Positions 49,128 to 61,463 are shown, numbered from the stretch's first letter. The stretch: DNA of 64,000 nt from Eutrigla gurnardus (GCA_963514095.1 OY741282.1:18016892-18080891), one strand, 5' to 3'. Notes: a model not told the origin generated them from the letters alone. Program-made: numbers and translations.

Positions 49128-52100
49128 TCAGGAGTGCTCCTCGGCGCTGCCGCTGAAGGAGCGGCTCCGGATGTGGTTCCTCAGCTGCTCGATGAGCTCC
49201 GGGTTCTGCTGCTGGATCTGCTGGGCGAACTGTTGGCCCCTGATGATCAGAGACAACGTGGGTTTTACCCGCTGATTCATGGAATAGCTTTCAGTACAGT
49301 AACAGAGACAGAATGATCTCCTCATTGTGGACTTTTTATGGAAATAATCTGTAAATATAAAACTCTCAATAACCAATAAGCAAACAGTTTTAATCCCTTT
49401 CGTTTCGAGTGCACTCACGCTTCGATTAAGCTGGAAATGTCCGACAGTCCTCCCACTCCTGCTGCCGGACCCCCGACTGCATTGGACATCATTCCCGACA
49501 TACTGACACACAGTGACACAGTGAGTCAAAGGTGTGTTTAAAAGCAAACACACGTCACCATAAATACAGCCGATGCTCTCCTGACACTCACAGCTGTTGG
49601 ACCTGTTGGTTCTGCATCACGCTCGCAGCCTGAAAGCAGAAAAACGTTCACCGTTACAGTTTTGTGATCATCTATCATCTAGTGATGATTCAGATGTTTG
49701 TGAAAGAAGTGTGTCATCATTTAACGAGTCTTTTTCCACCGCTGACTGTCACTCACGGGACTAATTAGTGAAACTACTGGGTCTAACCTTTACCGGAGAG
49801 ACGACACCAGAGCGGTGAGTTTCCATGAACGGCAGTAACCTCTATGACACAGCCAGGCTCTTAGAGTTGACTCTCTATTTAGGACTCAGTGCTCACCATG
49901 CTGATGAAGGCGGGGTTGTTGATCAAACTGGCCATGTCGAACCCCAATCCAGCAGCTATCTGTGCACACGGACAAACGGTGGGAAACGTCGTGATGATGA
50001 CAGAATGAGGGAGAACACGTGGCTTTGTTTTTGCGTTTTTAACTCACCGGGCTCGTCGCTTCCTTCTGCTTCTGCTCTGCGATCTTCAGGTTGGACTTGT
50101 ACGTGTCGTTCTCGGGGTCTAACACCAGAGCTTTCTTGAAGAAGGAAATCGCCTCTGGATATTTGCTCATGGCTGTCAAAGCCAAACTGGAGGCCCCGAA
50201 TCAAAAACACAGGGACACACGTCATTCTTTTTTTTGGGGGGAAAGACCTTTAAAATATCAGGGAGCTATGACAGCGTATTAGGGCCACTGTAGGAAAAAA
50301 ACAATATTCAAGGGGCAATATTCAGAGAAAAAAGGCACAAATCTGCGACTTTATAAAGTCGCAAACATTTGCACCCTTCTATTGCCCCCCTCTCTCAGAG
50401 GCTCTGAAAGGCACAGATTTGCTACTTTATAAAGTCACAGATTTGCGACTTTATTACGATGTCGGCAAAACAACCGGCTAGCTAACTTCCCATGAATGTA
50501 CGCATTTATTTTTCTAATAAATACAGCCTTTTTAGGGTTTTTCGGCTGATGGCTGTTTATGGTTAGTGTTGGTTTTATTTATTATTAGGCCGTATTGTCA
50601 TCTTATGGGTGTTTATTGATCGGGTGGTTGGGCTAAGATGTTAGCGGTAGCTTTTCACTTGTTGTCATAGCAACGGCAAACATCCGGTCGAGCAACGTGT
50701 TTACTTCCTCTATGACCTCCATAATAAAGTAGCAAATCTGCGACTTTATAAAGTGGCACACCTTTTTTTTTTTCTGTGAATATTGCCGCCCCTCTCTCTC
50801 GGCTCCGCCCCCCTACAGTGGCCCTGATACCCCGTCGTCGGGAGCAGATTACACCCCTTCTAGAACTCACCCCATCCTCCCGTAGGCTTTGCTGTAGCTG
50901 GGGTCGATCCCGATGGCTCTCTCGCAGTCAGCGGTGGCCTCTGTGTAGTTTCCCAGTTTACTGTGAGCTGCAGCCCTGTGGAGCGTTAAATCCACCTCCA
51001 TCACTGTCGTCTGGTTTAACTGTGTTCCCGGTACGCTGAAGGGCAAGTCCCCAACAGCGTGCACGTGTGTTGGGGTTAAGTACCTGTTGCAGTAGTACAC
51101 GGCGTTCCTCAGGTCCAGGTCGATGGCCTTCGTGTAGCACTCCACTGCACATCTGTAGTTCTCCTCCTTCATGTGATTGTTCCCTAAAGAAAACAATATA
51201 TCATCATTCAATGTGATGCATTCACTGTCCATTTATCTATTTAGTGCATTTAAAGGCAGTTATAAACAGTTATAAAGTATAAAGGAATGGAGTTGGAGAT
51301 TTAAAAGAGGTGTTTTTTTTGTTATTGTTTGGTTTTGGATATATATCTCATATTCTGACTTGAATATTGACTATTTCACACTGATTTATATGAGTTTTAT
51401 GTGAATTAAAGGTGCATAATGTAAAGATTCTCCTGTCCCTCCTCGATCTTGAATGATTTTATTTATTTATTTAAGTTTTGTTGTTATTTGTATGATGTAT
51501 TTTATGTCATGTAAATCAAATCCACTTTATCTATAGAGCACATTTAAAGACAACAAAGTAAAGGGGAGGAAAATATAGATCAAATCAAATCTTTATGGAA
51601 ACACCATACATATATTAGCTGTGTGTTTTCATTTTCTCCTCCAAAATGTTCCTTCCAGAGATTCTTCTTACCTCCAGAACGGCAAATATAACAGTGAATA
51701 AATCCTCAAGGTCCGAATGACGTGAAACTTTACCTTCATTCTTAAGTTGCTCCGCTCGTTCGATGTCCTCTGGAGACGGGGAGGTCTCTGGGATGGTAAT
51801 GTTGTCATTCTGAGTGAATGCAAACAATTAAAAAAAAAATCATTAATTATGACTCATATAGGTGTTTTTCTATGAAGGCTTGTTCTATCCTCACCTTGAG
51901 GAGGGTGTTGAGGAATATCTCGGTGAGAGGTTGTGGCACGGCGAGGTGGCAGTCGCTGGAGCTGATCTTAAAGGTCGTCTCCAAACACTGGATCGCAACT
52001 GACACATCGGGGAGATTTTATAAGATGGCAGCCAAACAAATGGTCTTTTTTTTGTTTGTTTTTTTTGCAGAATTATGACAGTGAGTCAGAGCTTGGCTGC

Positions 52101-52379
52101 ACATTCAGGAGTGAGAAGATCTAAGCCGTCGTGTCTATGTGAAACACGGCACTGTGGTCTCTTTTTGATGATAAAACACACTCTCGTTTACTATAATAAC
52201 TCATAAAGTTCTATATAAGAACATTATGTTTGTTGGACGGAGATGAGAGCGGGTGTTTGTAAAGTGTGGGTTGACCTACCTTCGAGGCTCTCCTGCTCAT
52301 CAGAATTCAAAGCACCGCAATGTGTTTGATCTCGTAGGAACTGCACAATAGAGAATGCCAAACGCTTCTCCACTGCCAT
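49128..52379 (-). CDS. sgtb: Small glutamine-rich TPR co-chaperone beta (10 coding exons, 306 aa)
   Basis: Cytosolic co-chaperone that binds Hsp70/Hsp90 through TPRs and hands tail-anchored or mislocalised membrane proteins to the BAG6/GET route. Exons in transcript order: 52379-52280, 51998-51895, 51809-51734, 51183-51084, 50975-50871, 50186-50048, 49959-49897, 49629-49592, 49502-49419, 49239-49128. All phases join. Residues 1-68 are the N-terminal dimerisation region (MAVEKRLAFSIVQFLRDQ). Three TPRs span about 84-190 (ERAEQLKNEGNNHMKEENY, AVYYCNRAAAHSKLGNYTEA, AYGRMGLALTAMSKYPEAIS). The Gln/Met-rich C-terminus (MQNQQVQQLMSGMMS, QQFAQQIQQQNPELIEQLRN) binds hydrophobic clients. The human protein is 304 aa. 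SGTB rather than SGTA is assigned from synteny with TRAPPC13 and NLN plus wording. Confidence 0.95.
50281..50825. mobile_element. MITE with 14-bp terminal inverted repeats (545 bp) in an SGTB intron
   Basis: Starts AGGGCCACTGTAGG and ends CCTACAGTGGCCCT, a perfect 14-bp inverted pair. CGACTTTATAAAGT palindromic motifs recur three or more times inside (about 50346, 50420, 50738). No coding capacity. It fills about 80% of the 684-bp intron and ends 45 bp from the upstream exon's donor. I found no convincing target duplication, so the superfamily is undetermined. Confidence 0.8.
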
Positions 52380-52398
52380 TTTTACCTAGAAACTGCTG

Positions 52399-52400
52399 CA

Positions 52401-52490
<90 letters not shown>
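52399..52490. repeat. (CA)n microsatellite next to the SGTB acceptor
   Basis: Reads as (GT)n on the SGTB strand and ends at GCGCGTGCAGCAG, the acceptor of the first coding exon, about 15 bp upstream of the ATG. One CG interruption occurs near 52440. Confidence 0.95.
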
Positions 52491-52493
<3 letters not shown>

Positions 52494-53227
52494 CGGCGTT
52501 GCAATGACAATTCATAGAAGGGAATGAAAACACACGATGATGAAGTCATTAGTAATACATAACTGATGTATGACTCATGACTGGATGCAGGATTTTTACA
52601 AGTTTGCTCACTTATTAAAACGTGATGAAGTAACTGGGAGTATTTTGTGATGAGTTTGCACTTAATGGCTCATCCAGTAATACATGCATTCATTTATATG
52701 CCACCAAATTGGCTGGAATTAGTTTAAAATCAGGATTTCACACCCGATACATGCTCTCAGAGAAATACAATTAACATTTTTTGATTTTAGTGCAGCGATA
52801 ATTTAATATTTTGATACTGAGACTGATTATTCATATATGTATTTATGATTTAATTTGGCATTTTCATCTAGGACCCCATTACTCAGAGCAAGAAGGTGAT
52901 TTAGAAACTTATCATTAATCACTGGTTGTTCATTGGTCAAGCATGCGTTTTGTGCTCTTATCATAAAGTGTTCTTATGATTTATGAATGTGTGTGTGTGG
53001 TTGCGTGGAGGAGTTTTGATTGCTTGTTTAAATGTGGTCAAATCCTGGGGTTAATTAGCTGCTCTCTCGTTATTAACGGAGCAGGATTATCAGCTGGACG
53101 GTGGCCCAAAGGCCCAAAAGGAATCGTCCTAAAAAGTCAAAACGATTGTCGGTACTCCAATTAATTGTATTATATAAAAAAATATATCAACTAATGCGGA
53201 CCCTGCAGCTTATTTTATGGGCCAGTA

Positions 53228-53258
<31 letters not shown>

Positions 53259-53675
53259 ATATATATATACCTACTCCTAAGTAAAGTGGTATTAAATCAG
53301 ATTACCACAATATATGCTCAACCACAGAACAGAACAGATGAATGTTGTTATTATTTTATTATTATGGAGGAGGCGACTTCGAGGACGCTGCTGGTGTGTC
53401 TGGTTCTTGTTTCCAGGACAACTCACAGGGGGGGGGGGGGGGTTAGGGGCTTATAGGCCTAATAATAAGAATAACAAAACACTGCTCCATTAAAAAGCTG
53501 TTTTTTTCCTCCATCATCTCAGTGACCAAAGCAGATGCAAACATATAGGGGGGGGGGGGGGGGGGTACAGAATAATGATTTGCAGACCCAAACACTGCCT
53601 CATACGTGCATCACGTGCTGATGCCACTCATTACGTTGGTTCAGGTCCGGCCCGACACACACAGCCACTCCTCCT

Positions 53676-53725
<50 letters not shown>

Positions 53726-54065
53726 CGTGTGTGTGTGTTGACACATACGTACATGCAGTGATGCAGAAGCTGTGATGTAATACCGTCGCGGGAGACGACC
53801 CCCCTGATACATGGGTTAATTTAAATAATAATAATAATAATAATGAATACAATGCATTCAAGAATATATATATATATATATTTAAAAAAAGCCTACAGAG
53901 AACAAGGGCTCGCGCGCTGTGTGTGGAGCTCGTGAAAGGATGCAAACCAAGGCAGCAAAACATGCACGAGCCAACACCCCCCAACCCCTCCCCTCAACCA
54001 AAAAACCCCATGAGGCTAATGTATGGATAACATAGTGTGAAAGGATGCTCGTGTCGGCCGCCTAC
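52491..54065 (-). other. SGTB 5' intron
   Basis: Contains a (TA)n tract at about 53229-53270, poly-G runs at about 53428-53442 and 53549-53566, a (GT)n run at about 53680-53740, an (AAT)n run at 53824-53844 and a TA run at about 53865-53881. No exon beyond the noncoding one at 54066 is seen. Confidence 0.55.
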
Positions 54066-54250
54066 CTGAGCTCTTCTCCAGCTGTCGGCGTCATGAGGAC
54101 CTGTGTCGGATTTGATCGCGTCTTCGTGTGCGCATGCGCGTCGAAGGCGGAAGGAAGGAAGGAAGGAAGAAACGCGTTGCTTGCTGCTTTTCTTCCACAC
54201 ACACATTTCAAACGCGGAGCTCGCTTGCTGCTGTGTTTGGACTGAGTGAA
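54066..54250 (-). other. sgtb: Noncoding first exon of SGTB (5' UTR)
   Basis: A strong minus-strand donor (GAGCTCAG|GTAGGC) ends an exon at 54066 in a CpG-containing region, and the first coding exon of SGTB has an acceptor just before its ATG. The 5' end of this exon is approximate. Confidence 0.5.
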
Positions 54251-54291
54251 CGTGACAGTCAGAGGGGCGGACGTGCGTGAAACCCGCCGGC
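54120..54291. promoter_or_regulatory. Head-to-head promoter of SGTB (-) and NLN (+)
   Basis: A CpG-rich stretch (GCGCATGCGCGTCGAAGGCG near 54130, GGGGCGGACGTGCG near 54265) separates the SGTB noncoding exon from the NLN ATG at 54292. GCGCATGCGC is an NRF1-type palindrome, common in shared CpG promoters. An (GGAA)n run sits at about 54150-54168, an ETS-type motif cluster. Confidence 0.5.
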
Positions 54292-57200
54292 ATGCTGAGA
54301 GTTGTAGTCCGCAGAGCGCTTTGCAGGTATGGTTGTTTTGTGTGTGATTAGCTGCATTTAACGTTAATTAAACTTAATTCGTAATAAAAAAGGGTTGTAT
54401 TTGCATTTTTAAACGATGCATTAAAGTTTTAACACGTTTTGACAGTGATCTTTTTTTTTTAATTAGCAAATTACATGCTTTTATTTTTATGGTGTTGTAT
54501 TGAAGGACTTCCGCCGCCGTGAAACGCTACACTTGTCAGCGGGGGTTGGGGTTGGGGGGGGTCAACCTGCTTAGCATGAGAGGGGAGGGGTTAAAACGCA
54601 CGTATTCAAAGTGTGACCTCGCCAGCTGTTAAAATCCAATCTGAGTGTTAAGATGTCCGATTTTCTCCACAGCGTCCTTGAACCTCTCCCGGGAATGACC
54701 GTCCAGAACGGGACCACCAGAGCGGTGTCTGCCCGGGGATGCTGCTGCAACTCCCGGGCAGGGAGCGGGCCCAGTAACGCGCTGAGATGGGACCTGACCC
54801 CGGACGACATCAGGACCCGGACCGAGAGCTTGATGAGCAGAGTCAAGGCGGTCTATGACGTCATCGGGTCCCTGAAGCTGGAGCAGGTGTCTGTTGAAAA
54901 CACCCTGAGAGCCTTGGCTCATGCCAAACTGGACTATGCGTGTAAGTGTTTCTTTATGTGTGTGTTTAAGAACACATTGGGGATGGGAGGATATTATTTT
55001 ATCATGCATCAGGATAAAACACTCATATTATTAATAACAAAAAGGTTTTTTTCTGTTTAGCTCACTATCATTTTTATTTATCTTTTATTTATGCAACCGA
55101 TTCATGATCATATTTTTTAAGATTTGAGGATCCTCACTCTAAATATTTCTAAAAAGATCTAAATATTAAATAAAAAAAATTGCCACTTATTTAAATGATG
55201 ATGTCCAATGAGTGTTGTTGGTAAATGTATTCAATTGATGCAATTGATGAATTAGTTGCATATTGGCTGAGAAAGCAGAGTCGAGTACTAGGGTGCATGG
55301 AAGTAAAACATATTATTGGACCCTTAGGCATCCGAAGCTTGCATGCAATGCATGCTGGTAAATGTAGGCACTCCATAGTAAACGCTGAGGAATGTATTGC
55401 TTCAACTGACTGCATTTACAATCCAAACTGTTTGGACATTCACATAAAAGATGCCGACTTATCCCTTTCAACAACCGCACCAAACATTAATTCATCCGCA
55501 GCTGAAAATAGTCCCCCCAAAAAACTCATTTTCCTCTTGTTATAGTTACGTTTACTCAGAACTACAATACCCAGTTGTTTTAGGAAAGCCTTTAAAATAT
55601 AAGATATGATTGTGAGCTGTTTTTTAAACTCTTCAGGCTGTTTTCCCGATGAGGCACGGATCATAGTAACACTCGTCTTCCTGTCCCTGCAGCGTCGCTC
55701 CACGTTCTCGATTTCCCCCAGTATGTTTGCCCTTCCAAAGAGGTCCGCACAGCGAGCACGGAGGCCGACAAGAAGCTGTCCGAGTTCAACGTGGAGTTGA
55801 GTATGAGGGAAGATGTGTTCAAGCGGATCACGGCGCTGCAGGTACGCCAAACATACACATCGCTCACAGCAGGAGTGTGGGGGAAGGTCGACCTTTAACC
55901 TCTAGTCCGCCGACGTATCCATGCTCCCCTTTTGTGTCAGCCGGGGAGCAACCAGATAGACATACAAGGACTAAGGTGTTTATGTCCTGACCCCTACCAC
56001 TGGTTCTTATTTAGCTTTGGAAAGAAATCTAATCTGCTGCATTCAGGCGTTGTCAACGCCGCGTGTTCCAGTTAGGAGAGGCTGGCTGACATGCAGCATA
56101 GATGAAGTGGAATAAAATGAGCAAGATAATAAAACAAATTGTGCCTAATATGTATATTTATTCTTATTTTCACAGGAAAAGCTCCAAGACAACCTTTCAC
56201 CGGAGGAAAAGAGATTCTTGGACAGACTCGTCACATTAGGCAAGCGGAATGGACTGCACCTGTCTAGAGACATACAGGAGGTGATGAATATGTGTTATTA
56301 AAGCTGCTGAAGCTTTGATCATAGTGCGGGTATATTACATTAACGACAAGCTGGTCTTCCTTTTAAGTGATAGCAAGTGCCAGTCTTTTATTTTGAAGTT
56401 TTTGAAGTATTTTTAAAACTCTTAAAAATGGCTGTAAAACATACTGGAATCACTGCACCTTATATTTGATTATCTATATTTTTCATTTGTTTAATTGCAT
56501 CACAGATAGGATATGCCTTTTTTTTAGTGGGAAAAAATAATCAAGCAATCTTAAATAAGGTCTCCCTGCATAAATTAAAGATAAATACAATGTAAAAAGG
56601 CATAATTTTTGAGTGTTTGTTTGAATTTTTTTTTAAATCAGTCTGTATTTTTCACTTTTCTACCATGATTGCGAACTAAACACCATTTTTAAGTCACTTG
56701 TGCCAAAATTCACGATTTCTAACAAAATAAAAAAATTCCCCACGATTATTATTTATTATTTAATAATAATAATAATAATATGTTTTATAATCCAGATCTG
56801 TGATAAAATCTGACATCTGACAATTAAAATGTTTGTTTTTTTGTGTTTTTTTTTCTCTCAAGGAAATAAAAACAAACTCCAAGCTCATAAGTGAACTCTC
56901 CATAGACTTCAACAAGAATGTGAATGAGGAGAATACCTTTCTTGTTTTTTCTGAGCAGGAACTGGGTAAGATTTTTTATTTTTTTACGATTATGAAACTA
57001 ATTTTTATAATATGAATGTGCTTTGGTTATTCTCGTTAATGTCGCCGCCTTGTTCCCGTGAAGGCGGCCTCGCTGACAGCTACCTCAACGGCCTGGAGCA
57101 GACGGCCGACGGCCGGTACAAAGTGACACTTGAATATCCGCATTACTTCCCCCTGATGAAGAGGTGTCACAACCCCGAGACCAGGAGGAAGATGGAAACG

Positions 57201-58605
57201 GCTTTCCACAGCAGGTGTAAAGAGGTAACCGGAGACGCACAATAAATCTGTGCTTCCTGCACATCAGCACGATCGCTCTGTTTTTAACCTCACTTCATGC
57301 AGCTGCAGCTCCAACTGGAGAAACAGTTTTAATCCGTAAAGATGTTCATGAACTCACACCTTGTTTTTATTTCTATTTTATTATCAGTAAGTGCATTAAT
57401 GGTAGTTATCATTATGGGAGAGTCAGATTCAATTTGCCTACCGACACAAGGATGTCAGAGGGAATGATGCAGACTGTAAACTGATCTCAATGATATCAGC
57501 TTCACTGTTGACTCTTCACTTTCATCCAGCTGTATAACATCACTGCTATTGTAAATAACTTTCATTCTGCTGCCAGAAGATTTTTAAAATGTCTAAGTGG
57601 TGAAACACACAGTATTTACTATTAAAAAAGCACGTTTGGCTTTTATTTTCACAATAAAAGCCAACTTACTCGGTTAGAGTATTTATTTTCACAATAAAAT
57701 CCAACCGTGATTATTCAGGATTTTCTTTCTTATTTTTTTTTTACTACTTTTCTACTACTTCAGCCTCAGAATGAAGTTGTCCATAGAAGGATGGGAAAAG
57801 GCCAATTATTGACCGACTTCTTCACTTTTCTTTGACCTCAATGGGGATAACAAACGAGGAAAGACGCGAAGGAGAATTCATACGGAAACCGACTGCACTT
57901 ACACTCGGCTTCCTAATTGTGCGGCGGTGACCATTATCTGCGTTATTCTAATGAAGGATGCATCCTCCGCTAAAGGAGAGAGGAAAGGAAGCATTGAAGC
58001 ACCTTTTCCTCGGCAGTAAAGGAACCCTAGCAGCTCACTGAGATCCTCCCGGGTCATTATATTCTAACTTTAGATATTGTAAACATCATCTCTCACTCTG
58101 CTGCCTTTCTTTGCTTCTCCAGGTAAACACAGCCATCCTGGAACAGCTGGTTCAGCTGAAGGCAAAGGTCGCACACTTACTCGGTTACAGTAGCCATGCC
58201 AACTATGTGCTGGAGATCAACATGGCCAAGACCACAGGGAACGTGTCGGACTTTCTAGGTACGACCCCTCCACCATGGTTTTCACACACATGCACACACA
58301 CACATGCACACACACATGCAACACGTGTGTAATTTAAGATGAAGACTCATCAGAAAAATTAACAAAAATAAACGTACAGTAATGTGTGGCTCGTGGTCTT
58401 GTATGACAAAGTGGAAGGGGCTGAAGGAGCGTGGTTAGGATCTGCTTATTTAAGTACAAATATGTATAGAAGGGACATAATTCATTATTAAATATGTATA
58501 TAATTAAATCCTGCTGTATTGTTTTATTTTATTTTATTTTATTGTTTAACAGGGACAATATATATAAAAAATGCCACAAATAATTGGGAAAATGCGATGA
58601 TGATG

Positions 58606-58660
<55 letters not shown>

Positions 58661-61463
58661 ATTGGATATAGCACCTTTTACAGATAAAGTCTTGAAGTAC
58701 TTCACATTCTAAAATTGTTAAAATAAGACCCAAACAGAAAAATAAGCAAGAAAAGAAATAAATTCCACTGAAAATAAAATTTAAAAAACAATTTAAAAAC
58801 ACAAAAGCCTTTTAAACGAGTGTATACGACGTCTAGCTTCAGCTAACTCGCCGTATTTGTCCCTGACGTCTTAAATACAATGAATACAATAAAGTTAAAC
58901 AATTTAGACACAAAACACTGAAATGTTAAATGTTAAATAAATGTTATGTTATGTTATGTAATGAGATGTGAGCCTTAATGTTCACATCTTTGCTGCTGAA
59001 GCCAAACTTTCACAATAAACATGAGATTAAATTTCCAGTGGCAAGTGAGTTTAAATCTATTTATTTTTCTTTTCTCCACTTCACAGACACGTTCCATGAA
59101 ACCCTGAAGCCCGTGGGCGTCAAGGAGAGGAAGTACATCCTTGCACTGAAGAAGAGGGAGTGCCTGATGAAGGGCCGGCCGTTCGACGGGCAGATCAACG
59201 CCTGGGACCTGCCCTACTACATGAACCAGGTGGAGCGCTGCAAGTTCGCCGTGGACAAGGACAAGCTGATCGAGTATTTCCCGCTGGACGTGGTGACGGA
59301 AGGGCTGTTCGGCATCTACGAGGAGCTGCTGGGTCTCTCCTTCTCCGAGGTGGAGCAGGCTCCCGCCTGGCACCAGGACGTCCAGCTGTACTCGGCCCGC
59401 GACACCGAGACGGGCGAGGAGGTGGGCCGCTTCTACCTGGACCTGCACCCGAGGTAGAGTGTCCGTTTAGAGCATGGGTGTTCATTTTTATTCTTTCATT
59501 ATTATGTCGAAAGGATGTCCGAAAATCGTGGGAAAATGCCAATTGCAATATGCCTTGAAATGTGTCGTTTTGTCTCACCAATAGTTTAAAAATGTAATTA
59601 AATTAAAGCTATCAGATAAAACAAAGAAAATCAGAAAATCTCAACGCTTTTTTTAAGAAGCTGGGACTAAGAGTGGTGGCATTTTTGCTTGAAAGATTAT
59701 ATTTAATTAAATTATATATATTAAACAATATATGCAGATTTGTTTTCTTTACATACAGAGGTTTTATTTAATATAATGTTCTATAAATAAGGCTATGAAT
59801 GATATATATTAACAAATCTCTCGGTGAAAACCTTTCAGATTATATGTAAGGACTAAAACTGGAAGGTTTGATGTATGTTAGTGCCACTGAAGTGGTGATT
59901 TCTGGCTCAGAATATGGACAAAAAATGTATATATATTTAGCAAAAACAGCTTTTAGAGATATGCATTGTATAATTTCTTACATGTTGCAGGTCACTGGAG
60001 AGGAATATGGTCATATCACAATGAAACTTCCCAAGTTAATTACTTAAATTAAGAAAGTTTTCTGAAATCTGATGCTTAAATGTGCAAATGCGACTATTTA
60101 ATGCTCACTTTGGGTGAATTTAGGATAAATATAAAGACGCAAATGGACAAAGTGAAGTAAAACAAACATATAAATGTGTATTTTAGATGTCTTTTTCGTC
60201 ATAACATTAAATGACCCACTTGACCTTTTGTGATTCATCAGTTTATCATCACTGTGATCTATCAGTGACTTGAGCTCTTGGTTGTCATGTAATAATCAGC
60301 CTCATCTTCCACCAGGACGGGGAAGTACGGCCACGCCGCCTGCTTCGGGCTGCAGCCCGGCTGCAGAGGACCCGACGGACAACGCAGGCTTCCCGTGGCG
60401 GCTATGGTGGCTAACTTTACCAAACCCAGAGCCGGATGCCCCTCCCTCCTCCAGCACCACGAAGTGGAGACGTATTTCCACGAGTTCGGTCACGTCATGC
60501 ACGAGCTCTGTTCCAAGGTAGGCCACCGCAGAGCCGTTATGAAGTAGAGCGGCGGAGCTTGAACTTTTTCTTTCCTGTATCAGACCACGTTCTCGGAGTT
60601 CAGCGGGACCCTGGTGGAGACGGATTTCGTGGAGGTGCCGTCACAGATGCTTGAGAACTGGGTTTGGGAGAAGGAGCCTCTGAGGAGAATGTCTCGCCAC
60701 TACAAGGACGGCAGCCCGATCCCAGACAAGCTGCTGGACAACCTCATCGCATCTAGAGTCGCCAACACCGGTGAGACACGTCCTCACCAACAACACATAG
60801 CGAATTCATACGGAAATTCAAGAGTGTCCGTTTCCTTCAGGACTGATGAACCTGCGCCAGGTGGTCCTCGGGAAAGTGGACCAGTCGCTTCACACCAGCC
60901 CTCGTGCCGATTCGGCTGAGGTGTTTGCAAAGCACTGCAGGGACATCCTGGGGGTTCCTGCTACACCAGGTCGGAAAGAAATAGAGAAATATGCATGAAG
61001 ATTTGAATTGTCTCCTATGAGGAGGAGTAAATACCTCCATTTGATATATTAGAAATATGCCCATTGTGTGCAGGTTTTAATTCCTGTATGAATCTCATCT
61101 CTGCAGGCACCAACATGACCGCCAGCTTCAGCCACTTGGCTGGAGGATATGACGGCCAGTACTACAGCTATCTGTGGAGCGAGGTCTACTCCATGGACAT
61201 GTTCTTCAGTCGCTTTAAAAAGCAAGGCATTATGAATCCAAAGGTGGGTGCGATTCTAATTATCATACATAATATACATTAAACACATTTAAGCATACAT
61301 GTATTTTTTTTTTTATCAGGTTGGAAGAGAGTACAGACGGGTGATTCTGGAAGCCGGGGGCTCCGTGGATGGCGTGGACATGCTGAAAACCTTCCTGGGA
61401 CGCGGCCCGTGTCAGGATGCCTTCTTTCAGTGCAAAGGGCTGTTTAAGTCACAGACGTTGTAG
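54292..61463 (+). CDS. nln: Neurolysin, M3 zinc metallo-oligopeptidase (13 coding exons, 707 aa)
   Basis: Cleaves short peptides such as neurotensin; cytosolic, secreted and mitochondrial forms are known. Exons: 54292-54326, 54673-54941, 55693-55841, 56176-56280, 56863-56965, 57064-57224, 58123-58258, 59087-59453, 60316-60517, 60584-60770, 60841-60969, 61107-61243, 61320-61463. All phases join. The zinc site is intact: His497-Glu498-x-x-His501 and Glu526. Exon 1 (MLRVVVRRALC) is Arg-rich without acidic residues, fitting a mitochondrial presequence. The substrate loop reads SHLAGGYDGQYYSYLWS, with Ser623 and Ser635 where mammalian M3 peptidases have glycine. Human NLN is 704 aa. Sequence also resembles thimet oligopeptidase; the SGTB neighbour decides for NLN. 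Exon 11's donor (GTCGGA) is weak. Confidence 0.93.
54942..55692 (+). other. NLN intron 2
   Basis: Holds a 106-codon plus-strand open frame at 55225-55545. It has no splice partner or recognised domain, so I leave it uncalled. GCATGCAATGCATGC at about 55343 is a short palindrome. Confidence 0.4.
57225..58122 (+). other. NLN intron 6
   Basis: AT-rich. The segment CACAATAAAAGCCAACTTACTCGGTTAGAGTATTTATTTT contains a local direct duplication near 57650-57705 (TTTTCACAATAAAA repeated). No exon was seen. Confidence 0.4.
58259..59086 (+). other. NLN intron 7 with (AAT)n repeat and retroelement tail
   Basis: A (AAT)n run at 58607-58659 is followed by CATTGGATATAGCACCTTTT, the phrase typical of the tail of a common fish retroelement. 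A TTTTATTTTATTTTATTG tract sits at about 58523-58545 next to AACAGGGACAAT, resembling the repeat at 1773-1900. A short TTATG repeat occurs near 58942-58960. Confidence 0.55.
59454..60315 (+). other. NLN intron 8
   Basis: AT-rich intron DNA. I see nothing recognisable. Confidence 0.4.

Noticed and set aside
55225..55545. 106-codon plus-strand open frame in NLN intron 2
   Set aside because: No acceptor/donor pair joins it to NLN in phase, and the low-complexity start and composition look like chance or repeat DNA.
59160..59558. 132-codon frame rich in Gly-Arg over NLN exon 8
   Set aside because: It is the shifted frame of a conserved GC-rich NLN exon.
54292..61463. Thimet oligopeptidase (thop1) instead of nln
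   Set aside because: The sequence is intermediate between the two at several positions, but the SGTB and TRAPPC13 neighbours and the Arg-rich mitochondrial-type N-terminus favour NLN.
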